Of a DNA stretch of 26,678 bases, positions 1 through 24,500 are shown piece by piece (position 1 is the stretch's first letter; every line of letters starts with the position of its first letter). The DNA lies in the NCBI RefSeq assembly GCF_000090795.2, contig NW_003546641.1, positions 66,047 to 92,724 on the forward strand. Reading direction: 5' to 3'. The notes under the pieces are model-generated. The model saw only the letters and a program-made list of their open reading frames with translations. It did no database searches and had not been told where the DNA came from. The DNA comes from Amphimedon queenslandica (lineage: Eukaryota > Porifera > Demospongiae > Haplosclerida > Niphatidae). The position numbers were made by a program, and so were the translations under genes.

Positions 1-7826
<7,826 letters not shown>

Positions 7827-8998
7827 CCAGAATTAAAAATAAATATATTTTATAGATAAATGATGAGACTTATGAACTGTAGAAGAAAAAGCATAATTTT
7901 TTTATAGAGCATGACAGACATACATGTGCTAAAGCTTTATATTTTATCTCTTGCTATATTACATAGATATATATTGTTTTTATGCCATTAAGTAAAATGC
8001 TATTTTTATATTTTGTCATTTAAAATAGTGGAAAGAAACAAAAAACTTATAATAAAAGTACAAAAAATTAAGGATTTTGTTTGAAGTGTAAAGACAATGA
8101 ACAATGATAGGACAGTGTAAGTTCTTCAAAATTGTGGCCAAAGTCCCTGTACTACAGTGCATGGTCTTAGGCCGAATTTTATCAAAACTTACAAGGAGAG
8201 ATATCTTCATTTTCATCATTTTTCCTAATGCACATACATGTACTTATGTTGTGTAGAAATTTTGAACTGATTTTAATCAAAATTAGATTTTTATAATTTT
8301 TTTTATAAAGTTAAAAAATTTGACCAATATCATTGGCCAAATTTTGCTAAAATTGAAAAGGAGAGAATTCTCTATTATTTAATTCTTTCTGATACATATA
8401 CGTATACATGTATTTATGTTGTGTGTAGAAAGTACATGTAGCTGACTTTAATCAAATTAGAATTTTAATGATTTTAAAAGTTGCTCAAAATTTTGTCAAA
8501 AATGACTAGGAAGAAGTGTTTTAGTTTCATAATTTTGAAATTACATCCTTGATTCTAGAATGTGCATGCACAAAATCTGATCCATTATTGAAGAAAATTA
8601 TTAATAAATGGAAAAGCAATAAGGCACTACTCAATCATAACAATAAATATAAAGTAGCAATAAAAAGAAAAAAATATATATATACCAGTAAAATGTGTTA
8701 AAAAGTGTTTAAGTGATGCGTGGAAGCATAAATATATCAGCAAAGCAAAGTTTTACTACGCTACTATAGTTTATGTGTTCATGTAGACACGGCCTTCATC
8801 CTATACACAAAAAAACAACAGTAATGATGACAATATCTGACAGCAATTGATACAACTTATGGACTACTAATTACACTTAAATTCAATCAGCATTAAATCC
8901 ACTATCAGAAGCAATTGATACAATTTATAAACTAAAAGGTACTAAGCTTAAAATAATACAATCAACTTTAAAGCTGTTTGCTAGAAGCAATATTTATG
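7827..8998. repeat. Convergent intergenic gap with two repeat units
   Basis: This 1.17 kb gap separates the stop codons of the two convergent receptor genes. From about 8110 to 8510 it contains two units (TACTTATG-type anchors at about 8241 and 8411, spacing 170 bp) of the same family as the intronic array at 3640-4625, but in inverted orientation, and in the same orientation as the copies at 19690-20060. Shared blocks include GGCCAAATTTTG, AAAAGGAGAGAATTCTC, CATGTACTTATGTTGTGTAG and AAAAGTTGCTCAAAA. The rest is AT-rich sequence with no credible gene. The 3' UTRs of both receptors must lie here. Confidence 0.75.
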
Positions 8999-16169
<7,171 letters not shown>

Positions 16170-16722
16170 TCTTTTTCTTCTGCAAATTTAAGAGAAAAAA
16201 AAGAATAATGGAGCGTGGGAGTTAATAAGCGCAATCAATGAAGCTCAATAGAGCTCCTTTTACCTGAAAGAGAAGGAAGATAGTGGCCTGGGCTTTCTTG
16301 GAAGGTCAGCTAAAAAAAGACGCAGCAAAACTGGGAGGTCTAGCGGGTCTTATGACCAACACAAGGGCGAGGCTGGTCATGAGAGACGCCATGATTACAC
16401 TTTAAAGATGTCGCGAGAAGAAGAGATAGTATTCACGGGCCACTAATAGGAACTTGTGGGCTATAGATCACACAATAAATATGATCAGGAATTAATTTAT
16501 CACACAATATTGCAACACAAACAACATGGCTAAAGAAATTGGCAGATTTGCAGCATTGGGTTTAACTACTAACGTCATTCTTGCATGCACATAACGACAA
16601 TGACATGGATTAAATTAAAAAAATTACTAGAGATATAGTAAGAGAGGCTATAGATGAGAGAGAGAGAGAGAGAGAGAGATGATTTCATCAAAATAACCAC
16701 TCAAATACACCACATAAAAGTC
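16170..16722. promoter_or_regulatory. Upstream region of the minus-strand receptor
   Basis: This 553 bp lies between the receptor start and the VPS72 stop, both on the minus strand. On the minus strand a CTTTCAG|GTAAAA donor at 16264/16263 and an AAATTTGCAG acceptor ending at 16180 could bound an 84 bp 5' UTR intron. Further upstream a 28-codon open frame (16392 down to 16306, MASLMTSLALVLV...) could be a uORF. A GA dinucleotide run lies at 16656-16679. The VPS72 3' UTR must also lie in the right-hand part. No core promoter element is certain. Confidence 0.4.
16656..16679. repeat. GA dinucleotide microsatellite
   Basis: Twelve consecutive GA units downstream of the VPS72 stop codon. Other simple repeats in the window: an AAT run near 9980-10001, a GA-rich stretch at 14390-14490, CA at 26188-26219 and TTA at 26563-26590. 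Confidence 0.9.
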
Positions 16723-18328
16723 TCAACGTGTCTGCTTTATCTTTAATCTCTTCTTCTCTTCCAGCCAGCCACTCAACTGCTGGAGTCTCTCGTCGCACTT
16801 TTCCTCCTTCTCCTTCACAAATCTGTCTCGTATAACCTTAAAAGCTTGAGCAGTCGAATAAGGAAACTTTGTCAAAGGGTCTATATACTTAGCCGGTAAG
16901 CCTGTTACCTTGCAGTACAAAGACTTGGGTTTTGTTGGTTTCTCAGTTGGAAATATCGAGGTAGGTATTGTACTTGTGTCCGTAAATACAAGAAAGTTGC
17001 GCGAATATTTCTCGGTTGTTAAACCTCCGTCTCTCTCAAAGGCAGGCATAGTGACAGAGTGATAGCGAATTGCCGGACCACTGATAGTGTGATCTTTGAT
17101 TTTGTACGTCTTCTTTTGTGCTTCCATGCGAGCGTAAGCCTCGAGGGAAGCAAGGTTCTCCACTTCTGTCTTCTTTGCTTCTTCCAACAGCTGCTCTTGT
17201 GTAAGTATAGGCACCTTTTTGGAGGATTTACGACTATATTTACGCTTCATTTTTAATTCTTCTGTCCTCAATCTTTCCCTCTCTAGCGTCAACTGGCCCA
17301 AGTCTATTGTTGACTTGCGAAGGTTTCTCGGCTCGTGGGGTTGGTCTACTTGTGGAACCTCCTTTTTCTTCTTTCTTGGAACTGCTGGAGATGCTACAGT
17401 GATAGTAAAAAATACAAAGAAAAGACAAGAAATAGAAGAGAGAAAGAGGAAAGGGGAGAAGAGAGAGAGAGAGAAATCAAAAACTTTTAAACAGTTACAC
17501 CCCAAATAAACCCAAACCTTTAGCTCTTAGCCTTTTAGCAGGTGCCTTGTGATCATACTTAACCCACTTCCTTCGCTTTGGCTTTGCTTTAAGGAGAGCT
17601 TCCTCATCCTCCTCTTTCTCCTCCTCATTCTCTGATAAATCGAAATCACTATCAACAACATCTTCCACTTCATCTTCTGACTATTACAAAGAATTCTATT
17701 TTAGTGACTACCAAACAATCACAAGTCAAAAAGTCAAAACTATAATGCCTTCAGAGTAATGTTTATACTACATTATGCATATGCACATAATGCAGGTAAT
17801 GCTTTAGTTTTTACGGTTTCAAATTATTTTATTTTAAAGGTATCATCAGTAATGCATCAAAAATGAAGAACCTAGCTTCTGTTACTATAGTATAAAAGCT
17901 AGCACAATTGAACTCTCATGCACCAATCACATGTCAAACATGAATGATAATAATATTACAACAAATTATATAATACATCTAAATAGGTACATCAGCATGA
18001 TTTGACTAACAAACACAGCAGTGCAATTCCCTTAAAAATTATTTTTTTTACTGTTCGACGTCAGTCACGTTACTTAATCATAAAGGATATGAGTCAGCTA
18101 AGAAGTCATTCTGTGCCTCTCTAGGGAGCAATAGTGAATATCAACAAGGCCACGCCCAAAAACACTTAAAATAAAATATTAACGGCTCACCTGATATTCT
18201 TCATCTTCTGAAGCTTCTTCAAATCCACCGTAAGCCGTGCTGTAAAACTCGTCTTTCATCTCTTCTTGCTCTAAGAGTTTGGAGATATTCCTTCCAGCAT
18301 TTACACGACGTTGTCTGTCGAACGCCAT
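16723..18328 (-). CDS. VPS72: VPS72/YL1, histone H2A.Z chaperone subunit
   Basis: Three exons on the minus strand: 18191-18328 (46 codons), 17518-17680 and 16723-17393, giving 323 aa plus TGA; human VPS72 is 364 aa. The family protein is a subunit of the SWR1/SRCAP and TIP60/p400 nuclear complexes and hands H2A.Z-H2B to the RUVBL-containing remodeller. The N terminus shows the YL1 signature: RRVNAGRNISKLLEQEE, then DEFYSTAYGGF and acidic EDEVEDVVDSDFD. The middle is Lys/Arg-rich with a long charged helix. The C-terminal YL1_C segment reads KSLYCKVTGLPAKYIDPLT, then PYSTAQAFKVIRD. The start ATG at 18328 immediately precedes the conserved N-terminal block. Intron 17681-18190 (510 bp) has no recognised feature. 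It shares an 88 bp divergent promoter with the PIH1D2-like gene. Confidence 0.93.
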
Positions 18329-18416
18329 TTTGATTTTTGGACCACACCCAATCTTTTTTGCCGCGAGCGCGGCAAATCATCGTATCCATGGAAACAGATA
18401 TAGGTTTGGCGGGAAA
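18329..18416. promoter_or_regulatory. Bidirectional VPS72/PIH1D2 promoter
   Basis: Only 88 bp separate the two start codons, so both 5' UTRs and the core promoters overlap here. Elements seen: CCAAT at 18348-18352; a perfect 8 bp inverted repeat TTTGCCGC / GCGGCAAA around GAGC at 18357-18376, the only CpG-dense spot nearby; GTATCCATGGAAAC at 18382-18395, whose reverse complement matches the RFX X-box form GTTNCCATGGNAAC at all positions but one; and TTTGGCGGGAAA at 18405-18416, an exact E2F-type word touching the PIH1D2 ATG. No TATA box is seen. Function is inferred from motif form. Confidence 0.65.
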
Positions 18417-20273
18417 ATGGCCTCCAATAATGATCCTGGGATTCTGAAAGCAGCAGAGCAAATCTGGGGAATGCTGGACGCAATGGCTGCCAAAGATCCA
18501 CAAGAGTACAAAAAGTTTGTGAAGAAGCAAATGGAGGAAGGCAAAGAGTATTTAACTTCTCCTGTTTTTGCTTTTTGTCTAAAATGTCCTAAAACACGCC
18601 ACAAAGTGAGGCTTGAAATGATTAATTAATAATTATAATTAATCTAATTAATAATGGGCATGTAGTGTCTGGAGTTTCGAGTGTCAGTCAACACTTATTG
18701 ATGCCATTGTGTTATGTGTAGTCTAAAGTGGGCAGCTAATGAGTAAAAACTGTATACAATAATGTCCCGTTAATTAAAATAGGTTTACAATAATTTATAA
18801 ATTTTGAATCAAAAGTATGGGTGATTCGACCTTTTGACGCATGCTTTACTCTATAATAGAGCCAAATTCTATTCCAGTATCAATGTAATATCAGGCTTAC
18901 CGTTACATAATAATCATAAACCCACCTTTAGAGCTATGATTACATTATGTTAATAATAGGAATTATTGAACATGGTTACTGCTATATTTATGCTGCACTG
19001 TAGGGTAAAGAGTGCACACTGTATATTAATGTGTGCAGTTGGAACAGAGTACCCTATCCTCCAACTGATAACGACCCTATACCTGTTAAAGGTGGAACTC
19101 TACGTCATCATCTCAACGACAAAAGAAAAAGAACCCAAAATTCTGAGCTCCTCTACGAATTAGCTTTCAATCCACGTGTAACTGAAGAATGCTCAAAGGA
19201 CTTGCTGATGTTTGAAATGCTTAAGAACCTTTCGTTAGATTTCACTGAAGACACTCTGAGTGTTCATACAAATCGTGAGGCTGTTACTAAATCTAATGAG
19301 CCAGTTGGACCTTTGGAAGACTTTCAGTCATCTTTGGACGAGAGCATGAGCCATTTGCTACCAAAGGAAAGTGAGATTGGTGACTCACTTTTCGAGAAAC
19401 TCTCACAGCTACATGTATCAACGTCCAGTGAAAATAAACAAGTATTTTTACCAGAATTGAAACTAAAGCAAGAAAATGATAATGAAGCAAAGAAGAAACC
19501 ATTGATAGAAGAGATCGCTAGTTCTGTTAGCAAAAAGACTGCAGTCAAGAGACCCCATTATATACTGGAGAATAATAATGGACTATTGAGGATTGATATA
19601 CAATTGAATGGAGTGAAATCTGCAACTGACATTGACCTTGAAGTATCAAATGTAAGCAAAATAAAAAAATTTCCCTCTACAATACACCTCAGAAACCGGG
19701 CCAAAGACTCTGTACTATAGTACAGGATCGTTGGCCAAATTTCATCAAAATTGAAAAGGAAAGAATTCTTCATTTTATAATGTTTTTATGCATATATACA
19801 TGTACTTATGTTATGTAGAAACTTTGAGCTGATTCTGATCTAAATTGCATTTTCAAAGAATTTTAAAAGTTGCTCAAAAATTGGGTCAAATTCCTTGTAC
19901 TATATAGTACAGGGTCGTTGGCCAAATTTCGCCAAAATTGAATAGGAGAGAATTCTCCATTTTTATGATTTCTTCTGATACATATACATGTACTTAAGTT
20001 GTGTAGAAACTTTGAGCTGATTTTAATAAAAATTGGATTTTCAAAGTTGCTCAAAACTCAAAAGACCATTTTCCAATAACATATAACATTATTTTGCTGT
20101 TAAATGCTCAACCTTATGATGCTCATTTCTCTCCATAGTCTGATCTAGAGCTTTCAGTTGAACATATGTATCACTTATCTCTACCATTTCCAAACCCTGT
20201 CCATGAGGATACTCTTAAAGCTAAGTTTAACAAGCAAACCGGACAGCTAACATTAACTGTGAAAAGATCTTAA
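18417..20273 (+). CDS. PIH1D2: PIH1D2-like R2TP-type chaperone adaptor
   Basis: Three phase-0 exons, 18417-18605, 19004-19651 and 20139-20273, give 323 aa plus TAA; human PIH1D2 is 315 aa. PIH proteins bind RUVBL1/2 and HSP90 partners and help assemble large complexes, including axonemal dyneins, in the cytoplasm. The N terminus carries the PIH1D2-type opening EQIWGMLDAMAAKDPQEYKK, followed by FVKKQMEEGK. The PIH1 core reads ECTLYINVCSWNRVPYP, DPIPVKGG, then AFNPRVTEECSKD. The middle (about residues 125-210) is acidic and low in similarity. The end is the CS-like domain: LELSVEHMYHLSLPFPNPV, then KQTGQLTLTV. Without splicing at 19652 the frame would run into a dispersed repeat and stop at 19720, so the third exon is needed. 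PIH1D1 is the main alternative identity; the N terminus argues for PIH1D2. Confidence 0.88.
18606..19003 (+). other. PIH1D2 intron 1, nothing recognised
   Basis: A 398 bp AT-rich intron bounded by GTGAGG and a TGCACTGTAG acceptor. Joining gives TRHK followed by GKECTLYINV, which restores the PIH1 block. I see no gene, repeat or RNA in it. Confidence 0.7.
19690..20060 (+). repeat. Two units of the dispersed repeat in PIH1D2 intron 2
   Basis: Intron 19652-20138 is filled by two units with TACTTA anchors at about 19803 and 19991 (188 bp apart). Both contain TGTACTATAGTACAGG-type palindromic starts, GTTGGCCAAATTTC, AGAATTC, CATGTACTTA, GTAGAAACTTTGAGCTGATT and AAGTTGCTCAAAA. The same blocks occur at 8110-8510, and in inverted orientation in the 3640-4625 array, so all belong to one family. 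No protein-coding capacity is seen, which suggests a MITE- or satellite-like nonautonomous repeat. Confidence 0.8.
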
Positions 20274-20562
20274 ATGAAAATATTTATAATTGTGGACATG
20301 TGGTTGTGTACAGTGTGCAAAATATCAATTTGTTAAATGGTATCCAAGCATTAATTATACAGCAGGTGTTTTATTTATTATTTGCGTGATTAGAGTATCA
20401 GGATATACTGTACATAATCATGACTATACGTCACAAATTAAAAGTCAGGAAGAATGGTATTATTATTTTATAAGATACATGTAAAGGCATATGATAGTAA
20501 CAAAGAAAAACCTGCCCCCTCACCCTCTCACTTTCTCTCTGTCTAATAATTTAATAAAATCC
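20274..20562. other. Convergent PIH1D2/TMED intergenic gap
   Basis: The 289 bp between two convergent stop codons must hold both 3' UTRs. A TTTAAT at about 20550 would be an ATTAAA polyadenylation signal for the minus-strand gene. No repeat or gene is recognised; the short open frame at 20290-20484 has no family features. Confidence 0.5.
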
Positions 20563-21338
20563 CTAAATGTTGGTTCTCTTTACGGCAAAGAACCGTCTCA
20601 AAATAAAAACCTGAACGAACGCAACAAGGACGAAAAGAAGAGCCTCCCCGAGAGACCAATACTGGACTTGATTATTTAGATGTTCTGCCATCCTGCGTCC
20701 TTGTGACTCCCTTAGCCTGTGGTGGGTCTGATAATCGTGTACAACACGTAGTGCTTCATGTATTTTCACAACTGACGTCTCTAGCTGTGTCAATGCCACT
20801 TGATGTGTGCCCATTTCTTCCGTCAGCGGTGGCTCATTCCCAACCACTAGCTCAAAATATATCACTTTGTGAGAGAAACTTGAGAACTCATTGCTGAAGC
20901 AGATCTGGTGCTCCCCGGTCAGCTCCGCCGTGAATTCTATTGTGTCGTATTTTTGTCGCTGGGCGCTGTACAATTCTTTGTCATTGGGGCCTGTGATTCT
21001 TATGTCTACGTCAAAATTTCCGCCAGATATTACCTGAAAAGATTGATAAAAAAAGAATAGAGACAAGTAAGTGAAAAAGGTGTTACATGTACGTAATAAC
21101 ATTCCATTTTAATAACCTGTAGTTTATGACTATTTATCATACAATACTATAAAAACAAATTAAAATTAATTTTATCACTTACCTGAAAATCTACAATACT
21201 TTTAGTCCCTTTTTCTATCTCCTCAAAAAAGCACTGGCTTTTTCTATCAGGGAGCTCGAATGAAAATTCTGTACCTTCTACTGCACCTGCCAGTAGCGCC
21301 AATAGTATTAAAACTATTGGCACAATGGGGTCCTCCAT
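20563..21338 (-). CDS. TMED7: p24 cargo receptor, TMED3/TMED7 type
   Basis: Two exons, 21183-21338 and 20563-21033, give 208 aa plus TAG; vertebrate TMED7 and TMED3 are about 215-225 aa. p24 proteins cycle between ER and Golgi in COPII and COPI vesicles and act as cargo receptors, for example for GPI-anchored proteins. Visible: a signal peptide (PIVPIVLILLALLAGAVEG), a GOLD domain with the Cys pair in SQCFFEE and HQICFSNEF, the FSHKVIYFELVVG strand, a coiled coil around LTQLETSVVKIHEALRVVHD, YQTHHRLRE, AYWS-type QYWSLGEALL, one transmembrane helix (LLFVLVAFVQVFIL), and a short tail RRFFAVKRTNI carrying the FF motif used for COPII binding. The gamma-class TMED3/7 similarity is strongest; I cannot separate 3 from 7. 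An in-frame ATG at 21398 would add 20 residues before the signal peptide and is less likely. Confidence 0.92.
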
Positions 21339-21544
21339 CTTGTCCTGTGTCACGTGATGATCACGTGAGCAGGCATGCAAAAAAAATAATAAAGCCACCG
21401 CCCCTATTTAGGTGGGCGTGTGATTTTTAATCACGTGACAATCAGGCAGTATACGGTTATTGAGCTTTCCGTATAATCTCTCCTATTTCCAAGGATCAAA
21501 GGAGAAGAGAACGAGAGAGACGAAGAGCTGATTGTAGATAGGAA
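21339..21544. promoter_or_regulatory. Bidirectional TMED/F-BAR promoter with E-boxes and CArG box
   Basis: 206 bp lie between divergent start codons. Three CACGTG E-boxes sit at 21351-21356, 21362-21367 and 21432-21437. The first two form a perfect 19 nt palindrome at 21350-21368 (TCACGTGAT around a central G), 12 bp from the TMED ATG; the third has the TCACGTGAC form used by USF, MITF and TFEB factors. A perfect CArG box, CCTATTTAGG, lies at 21403-21412 between CCACC and GGTGG arms, and a GGTGGGCGTG Sp/KLF-like box adjoins it. Motif identities are seen; factor use is inferred. Confidence 0.65.
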
Positions 21545-24500
21545 ATGGCTGCTCCTCCACCTCCTCTACCTAGGAGAGACCGCCCGCCATTGCCTGATCC
21601 AAGAACGTTCTCTCCTCCCGGCCCCCAGCAGCCTTACCCGTCCGAAGGAGCATTCTCCCCCCAGCAACAACCATCTTCCCCATCAAGCTCCATATCCGCC
21701 CCTGACCTCTGTCAAAATGGAAGCGACTTTGGCTCCTGTCTCCAGCTCAACTACGACGCCATTAGCAAGCGACACGAGGAAGAGCTTCACTCGCTGGAGA
21801 GTCTAAGGATGCACATTTTCAAGAGGCAGAAAGTTGATAAGGAATATTCCGACTCACTCCAGCGGATCAACCAGTCCTGCGAGAGATCTGCTCAGTTCCC
21901 AGTGGCAACAACCTCACCTGTTGTACAGGTAAGAAGAGGGCGCAGTCTTTTTGCTTGTTAGAAAGATAATAGTCGAGAGCTCAGGGCCGACAGAGTTAAA
22001 AATTTATTAACAACCCTCTGCATTATAATTTTTTGAGCTACGCATACGTGCGTTCTGCAAGTTTTGAGTTTCATACCTGATTTTACAATTATTGGCAAAA
22101 TTGAGAAAGTTGATACTAACTATGGTACATGTATTTGTAGTTTTTGCAAGTTAAGCTATTATTTTGCTTTTTTACTAACGCACAAATGGATCAAGATGTC
22201 TATAGGATTATTTTGATAAAATTACTTGTAATCTTTCAATTGATTATAAAAATAACAATAACAGTTAAGATATGTATATTTTCTAATGCACATTGTAGTT
22301 AAATGTAGTTATGGAAATGTCACTTGCATATTACTATCATTCAATACTTTTGGAATGAACGAGAATGGATATTCTGTAGTATATTGGACTAATATTGGTA
22401 CACACATAATGTACACATGATATGTCTTGGGCATTTTTGTTGTAAGATAAGGATAATATTATGTTGAGACAGTGAAAGGGAGAGAGATTGGGTAATCTCT
22501 TGACATCACTCTTACTGTAATAAATGAACTGTGACAAAACTATAATCATTAAAATCACAAACATTGAGTGATGTTATATATTTGTATCGTACAACTTTTT
22601 GAGTATTAGCTATGCATTTTAACAGGAGGGAAATCCAGAGGCTGTTATAATAGAATATAATGCATAGTACTTCAATGATTATGATGATGTGCTCCTTAAG
22701 TGGATATAATTTGTTTTCTTGTAACACATCTGTGTTCTCCTATATGTACATGTGTGTACGTGTGCTTGAGTTATTCTCTTGAATAACTGACAGGTTGCTT
22801 ATTTTGATACTAACTAAACAACTACTGTGTATATGTTCTTTTTGGCAGATGTCTCTGTCTCTCTCCCTCCCTCTCTCTCCTTTTCCCTTTCTCATTGTGT
22901 CTTGTTGCTAGCTGGCTATTGAACTGCAGACAAAAAATGATTAAATGAATAGAACAATGTGCTGTGTAGTCCATGTACAAGTATGCTTAAGAGAGAAATA
23001 ACAGAATAAGATAAAATACATTGTATGATTAATATCAATACTTATCGTTTGCTTATTGTTATTATTTTCTTGATGGGTCACTTTCTGTTTCCACCAAATC
23101 GATACAATGCAAACACTAAACAATAAATAATAATAATGATAATAATAATAATAAACCAAACGTAGCATGTACATGTACGTGTACGTGTTCATGAAAAATA
23201 GTTCCTCCATGAAAGTGTTTTTCTAAATTCGTTGACTTAAGTTTTACAACATTTTCACAAGAATCACACACAATTGTGGATACATAAACACTCACATACT
23301 CAAGTGTATGCTCTGTTATTACAGACCTTGATAGAATAGATGATAATAGAATAATGTAGAGAGAGAGAGATGTTATACAGTGACCAGTGTGTCTGGAGGT
23401 GTGTGTATAAGTAACGTAGGACTGAGATATCTGCTTGAGGTGAAGCTGAGGGCAGATATCAAGGGACTCAGGTATTACATTACTGATACCAAGAGTAGAT
23501 AATAATTAGAGGAGAGTGTCCTACTGTGCCTATACCCCCTGCTTCATCACAGCGTAGAATTGAAGAGTCACATTCAGGATATTTTCAGTATTTTTGAGTA
23601 GTTATGTGAAAATAACTACTCAAACTCAATGAAAATACGGAAATATCCTGAATGTGACTCTTCAATTCTACCCGGTGATGAAGAGCCAGTAGGACACTCT
23701 CCTCTAATTATTATCTACTCTTACTGATACTCACCTCCAGATACACTGGTCAGTAGTCTTGACATATAACAGATAGATACCTAATTACATCTATAATACA
23801 TTTATTTTTTTACATTTTAAAGTAGCTACATACATGTAGATGTGTATGTATAGTAAATTTGACACATTCAGTAATGCTTTTATGCTCGTACACACAATTA
23901 CCGTAACACCTGTACATTTGTACACACACACACACTCTCTGTCTCAGAGTAATAACAGTGACCACATGTTGTTGGCAGTCGTGTACTTTTGGGAATAAAC
24001 TTCACTGGGAAACAAAAATTGTTTTCTGGAGGAGAATACAGCATGGGAAAACTAAACCCTGTTGTAAAGTGGCTGTGAGTGTACTGAAATTATAACAAAT
24101 ACTCCTGCTGTATGTGCTGTTACATATAGAAAGAGCTTAGGAGTTTTTGGTCTTTCATATTTGGTCTAGATCTCCTAAAATCTATCATTTTTTAGCTTTT
24201 TCTCTCGTACATGTACATGTATTTAGCCCATGGTGCCCTCAATTCTCCCATTTTTAGTTAGATCAGTCTCCTAATATTTATTCTTAGTTTTAAAATGACT
24301 GTACATTTACATGTATATCTGCTAGTCTCCACTTTACTTTTTGAACTTTTTTCTTTTCACTGTGTACGTGTAGGCTTGGAAGGTTTTCTTGCAAGTATCA
24401 GAAAAGTTGCAAGCTCAGCTGTCGTCGTCTTCCGATCAAATGAAATCGATGATAGAAGTCGTCGACGAACTTATAAAAAATAAAAGAGGAGCAAAAAAGG

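Noticed and set aside
17219..17509. 96-codon plus-strand frame
   Set aside because: Antisense to the VPS72 third exon and its intron; low-complexity Lys/Glu end from a GA-rich stretch.
19652..19720. PIH1D2 ending at the TAG in 19718-19720
   Set aside because: That end runs into the dispersed repeat; the GTAAGC donor at 19652 and exon 20139-20273 supply the conserved CS-like C terminus.
21339..21398. Upstream ATG at 21398 as the TMED start
   Set aside because: It would add 20 residues before a good signal peptide and make the E-box palindrome coding; the ATG at 21338 is the simpler choice.
22941..23210. 89-codon minus-strand frame rich in Tyr and His
   Set aside because: It derives from AAT/TAC simple repeats in an intron and has no domain signature.
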